DNA from: Fluviicola sp.
GTDB taxonomy: Bacteria; Bacteroidota; Bacteroidia; Flavobacteriales_D; Crocinitomicaceae
Assembly (NCBI RefSeq): GCF_029266855.1
Contig: NZ_JAQSWB010000009.1
Span: 124,001 to 188,000 of the forward strand
Reading direction: 5' to 3'
Length of the DNA: 64,000 bases
Each line of letters opens with the position of its first letter. Within the stretch, counting starts at the first letter, position 1. Positions 62,258-64,000 of the stretch are shown here, one piece after another. Made by a program: the position numbers and the translations under genes. The notes below the pieces were generated by a model. That model ran no database searches. It was given only the letters and a program-made list of their open reading frames with translations, and was not told the origin of the DNA.

Positions 62258-63156
62258 TTCAATCCTTCTTTAATGGAATTCACATTGTGATCTAACATTC
62301 CCAGATAAGTATCGGCACCACTGCCCTTCGACCCCAAAGCATCTGAAAAAAGAGTTCCTCCTATTCTCACATGATGGCCTCTTCGTTCGACAGAACTCAA
62401 GACGCTCTTTAATGCCTTCGGACTAACCGAATTTTCTACAAAAATCGCCTTAACATCATTTTTAACGATAAAGTCAACAAGATCTACTACATCCCTCATT
62501 CCAGGTTCTTGTGAAGTTGACACCCCCTGAAGTGCTTTTACCTGAATTCCAAAAGTTCTCCCGAAATAATGAAATGCATCATGGGAAGTTATTAAAACCC
62601 TTCTCTCTTCAGGAATTTCATTCAGTTTTAATCTTAGTTCACGGGTCTTCTTCTCCACCTTTACAAGAAACTTGTAGAAGTTTTCCCTGAACTCCAGTTC
62701 ATATTCCGGATAGAGGTCGACTAACTTATCAACTACACCATTCATACTATGTATCCAAGAGTCCGTATCAAACCAAACATGCGGATCAGGGGTAATCTCA
62801 TCTGTATAGAGAATTTTTTCTTTCGGGAAATCCAATTGAAACGAGATCACTGCTTTTCGTTCAGATAAACGATCAAATAATTCGGCCATTTTTCCCTCCA
62901 AATGAAACCCGGTATAGACAACCAATCTTGCATCATTCAGTAATACCACATCACTGGGTCTCGGATTATAAGTATGCGGGTCAACCCCCGGCCCCATCAA
63001 TGATTTAACAATCAATTTATCTCCGACCACCTGGCGAACACAATCTGCTGTTATAGAAGTAGAACAAACAATTAATTTTTCATTTTCTTTCGTTTGTCTG
63101 ACCTTACAGCCCATCACAATGCAAACACAAATTAGAATGTATGCAAGAGTCTTCAT
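62254..63156 (-). CDS. Metal ABC transporter substrate-binding lipoprotein (Mn/Fe type)
   Basis: A 300-residue cluster A-I binding protein anchored by a lipobox (IVMGC, Cys17). The four metal ligands are visible: His in PGVDPHTYNPRPSD, His in TPDPHVWFD, Glu in AIFVENSVSPKAL and Asp in GSGADTYLGML. Two His plus Glu and Asp is the manganese/iron set, whereas zinc-specific ZnuA proteins usually carry a His-rich loop, absent here. The start overlaps the regulator stop by 4 bases. Confidence 0.92.
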   Translation of the reverse strand: MKTLAYILICVCIVMGCKVRQTKENEKLIVCSTSITADCVRQVVGDKLIVKSLMGPGVDPHTYNPRPSDVVLLNDARLVVYTGFHLEGKMAELFDRLSERKAVISFQLDFPKEKILYTDEITPDPHVWFDTDSWIHSMNGVVDKLVDLYPEYELEFRENFYKFLVKVEKKTRELRLKLNEIPEERRVLITSHDAFHYFGRTFGIQVKALQGVSTSQEPGMRDVVDLVDFIVKNDVKAIFVENSVSPKALKSVLSSVERRGHHVRIGGTLFSDALGSKGSGADTYLGMLDHNVNSIKEGLK

Positions 63157-63818
63157 AATGGTTTTATTGATATTTGCTTTGCAATTGTTATTGAAAATTG
63201 AACTTGCCGATCATCCATACTAATAGTGATGGAACCGTCGAAACTTAATTTATCCAGTACCTCTATCGGAGTGCCGAGATGCAAGCCTATTTTATTCAGA
63301 TATTGAAGGAATTCTGTTTGGTCATCTTCTACTCCCATAATGACCGCTTTCATACCGACACTTGCTTCAGACAACAGAATTCGATTTGAAACGGATTCAA
63401 TTCTTCCATCTTTTCCGGGAATTGGTTCCCCATGAGGGTCAACTTTAGGGAAACCTAAAAATTCGTCCAGCCTGTCTGTCAATTCAGTGGATTGGATATG
63501 CTCAAGTTGTTCTGCAATCTCATGGACTTCATCCCAGCCAAAACTTAATTTGTCTACTAAAAATGTTTCCCATAGTCTGTGCTTACGTATAATTGCCAAG
63601 GCATGAGCGCTGCCTAAATTGGTAAGTTCACAGCCCTGGTATTTTTGATACTCCAAAAGATCCTTTTCGCATAATTTTTTAAGCATGTCTGTTACAGACG
63701 AAGCTTTCGTAGCCATTTTTTCTGCCAGATCATTGGTGGAAATCGATCCTTCCACATCCTGACTCAATGTAAAAATAGCTTTCAAATAGTTTTCTTCACT
63801 TTGAGTTAACCGTAACAT
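63153..63818 (-). CDS. mntR: DtxR/MntR-family metal-dependent repressor
   Basis: A 221-residue iron- or manganese-dependent repressor. It has the N-terminal winged helix (LTQSEENYLKAIFTLSQDVEGSISTNDLAEKMATKASSVTDMLKKLCEKDLLEYQKYQG), a dimerisation and metal domain (HRLWETFLVDKLSFGWDEVHEIAEQLEHIQS, FPKVDPHGEPIP), and a C-terminal SH3-like FeoA domain. It leads the transport operon, so it most likely represses regulator and importer together when metal is plentiful. A near-perfect palindrome sits over the promoter. Whether it senses manganese or iron is not certain; the symbol follows the importer type. Confidence 0.9.
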   Translation of the reverse strand: MLRLTQSEENYLKAIFTLSQDVEGSISTNDLAEKMATKASSVTDMLKKLCEKDLLEYQKYQGCELTNLGSAHALAIIRKHRLWETFLVDKLSFGWDEVHEIAEQLEHIQSTELTDRLDEFLGFPKVDPHGEPIPGKDGRIESVSNRILLSEASVGMKAVIMGVEDDQTEFLQYLNKIGLHLGTPIEVLDKLSFDGSITISMDDRQVQFSITIAKQISIKPL

Positions 63819-63832
63819 GCTTAATATTTTTA

Positions 63833-63840
63833 CAAATATA
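63833..63840 (-). promoter_or_regulatory. -7 element of the mntR-importer operon
   Basis: TATATTTG on the minus strand, 14 bases before the start. A TTG inside the palindrome (plus 63856-63858) is 15 bases upstream, shorter than usual. Confidence 0.55.
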
Positions 63841-63846
63841 AAACTT

Positions 63847-63868
63847 TTTTTTAGACAAGTCTAAAAAA
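63847..63868. promoter_or_regulatory. DtxR/MntR-type operator
   Basis: TTTTTTAGAC-AA-GTCTAAAAAA has perfect 10-bp arms and matches the general TTTAGnC...GnCTAAA form of DtxR-family boxes. It covers the -33 region of the mntR operon promoter, where binding would block transcription. Confidence 0.75.
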
Positions 63869-63925
63869 CGAATTAATTAAGTGCTTTCAAAGCAATTAGG
63901 ATATGCCATATTGAGAAAATAGTTG

Positions 63926-63933
63926 TACTTTTG
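63926..63933 (+). promoter_or_regulatory. -7 element for ndk
   Basis: TACTTTTG followed by CACC, 26 bases before the ATG at 63960. A TTG at 63911-63913 is only 12 bases upstream. Confidence 0.5.
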
Positions 63934-63959
63934 CACCAAATTATTCAAATCAATTTAAG

Positions 63960-64000
63960 ATGTCAGGCAACAGAACATTTACAATGTTAAAACCAGATGC
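63960..64000 (+). CDS. ndk: Nucleoside diphosphate kinase, first codons
   Basis: The window ends 41 bases into this gene. The visible start, MSGNRTFTMLKPDA, matches the highly conserved N-terminus of NDK (xxRTFTMIKPDAV), which makes nucleoside triphosphates from diphosphates. The rest lies outside the window. Confidence 0.85.
   Translation, partial: MSGNRTFTMLKPD

Overview
The window reads as chromosome of a free-living or aquatic Bacteroidota bacterium of the Flavobacteriales, most like the Crocinitomicaceae/Fluviicola group. The lineage is inferred from gene content, not from a search. The evidence is type IX secretion and gliding genes (porU, porV, gldJ and a PorP/SprF protein), C-terminal type IX sorting domains, lipoproteins with Bacteroidota-type signal peptides, an outer-membrane receptor of the OMP_b-brl_3 type, an exbB-exbD-tonB-folC block, and many promoters of the Bacteroidota form TTG/TAnnTTTG with no Shine-Dalgarno sequence. 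Almost all of it is dense ordinary chromosome.

Layout. 1-3.6 kb: start of a lipoprotein gene, bioF-bioB (biotin), a GNAT acetyltransferase and ispF. 3.6-13.4 kb: the secretion and motility cluster, with porU-porV-ispF on the minus strand and a PorP/SprF protein, gldJ and murF on the plus strand. 13.5-17.2 kb: acyl-CoA dehydrogenase, anmK and a glutamate-type dehydrogenase. 17.4-22.5 kb: exbB, exbD, three TonB-like transducers (two are tandem paralogues) and folC. 22.5-28.4 kb: an accessory-looking stretch with tRNA-Val, a truncated GIY-YIG gene, a quinol nitric oxide reductase, a decayed tRNA 3' end, a DoxX protein, a flavodoxin-like reductase, a field of short hairpin repeats, and MarR and AraC regulators. 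28.4-35.8 kb: an MFS exporter, mnmD, tpx, an outer-membrane receptor, a small winged-helix regulator preceded by long direct repeats, and comM. 35.8-37.7 kb: a three-gene cassette (Crp-like regulator, SDR, ICMT-like methyltransferase) bounded by two copies of the comM 3' end. 37.7-43.5 kb: a secreted subtilase and a PaiB-plus-iron-type ABC importer operon. 43.5-59.5 kb: RNA helicase, murB, sppA, folK, an OmpA-like/TPR lipoprotein, an OmpA protein, a glutathione peroxidase, gyrB, a CoA-type Nudix hydrolase and a secreted DUF5723-like protein. 59.7-63.9 kb: a manganese/iron ABC importer with its DtxR/MntR regulator and a clear operator. The window ends in the first codons of ndk.

How parts work together. 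PorU and PorV form the surface attachment complex that processes type IX cargo such as the subtilase at 37.8 kb. ExbB/ExbD and the TonB-like proteins would energise receptors such as the one at 31.1 kb. The 62-63.8 kb regulator probably represses its own importer operon through the palindrome at 63847-63868.

The items most worth a second look are: the duplicated comM terminus around the Crp/SDR/ICMT cassette; the tRNA-bounded nitric oxide reductase segment; a promoter-plus-terminator unit upstream of the 58 kb gene (small RNA or attenuator); the recurring TAnnTTTG-N4-ATG arrangement suggesting leaderless mRNAs; and the hairpin field at 26.7-26.9 kb. I did not see a CRISPR array, phage, complete insertion sequence or recognisable defence system.
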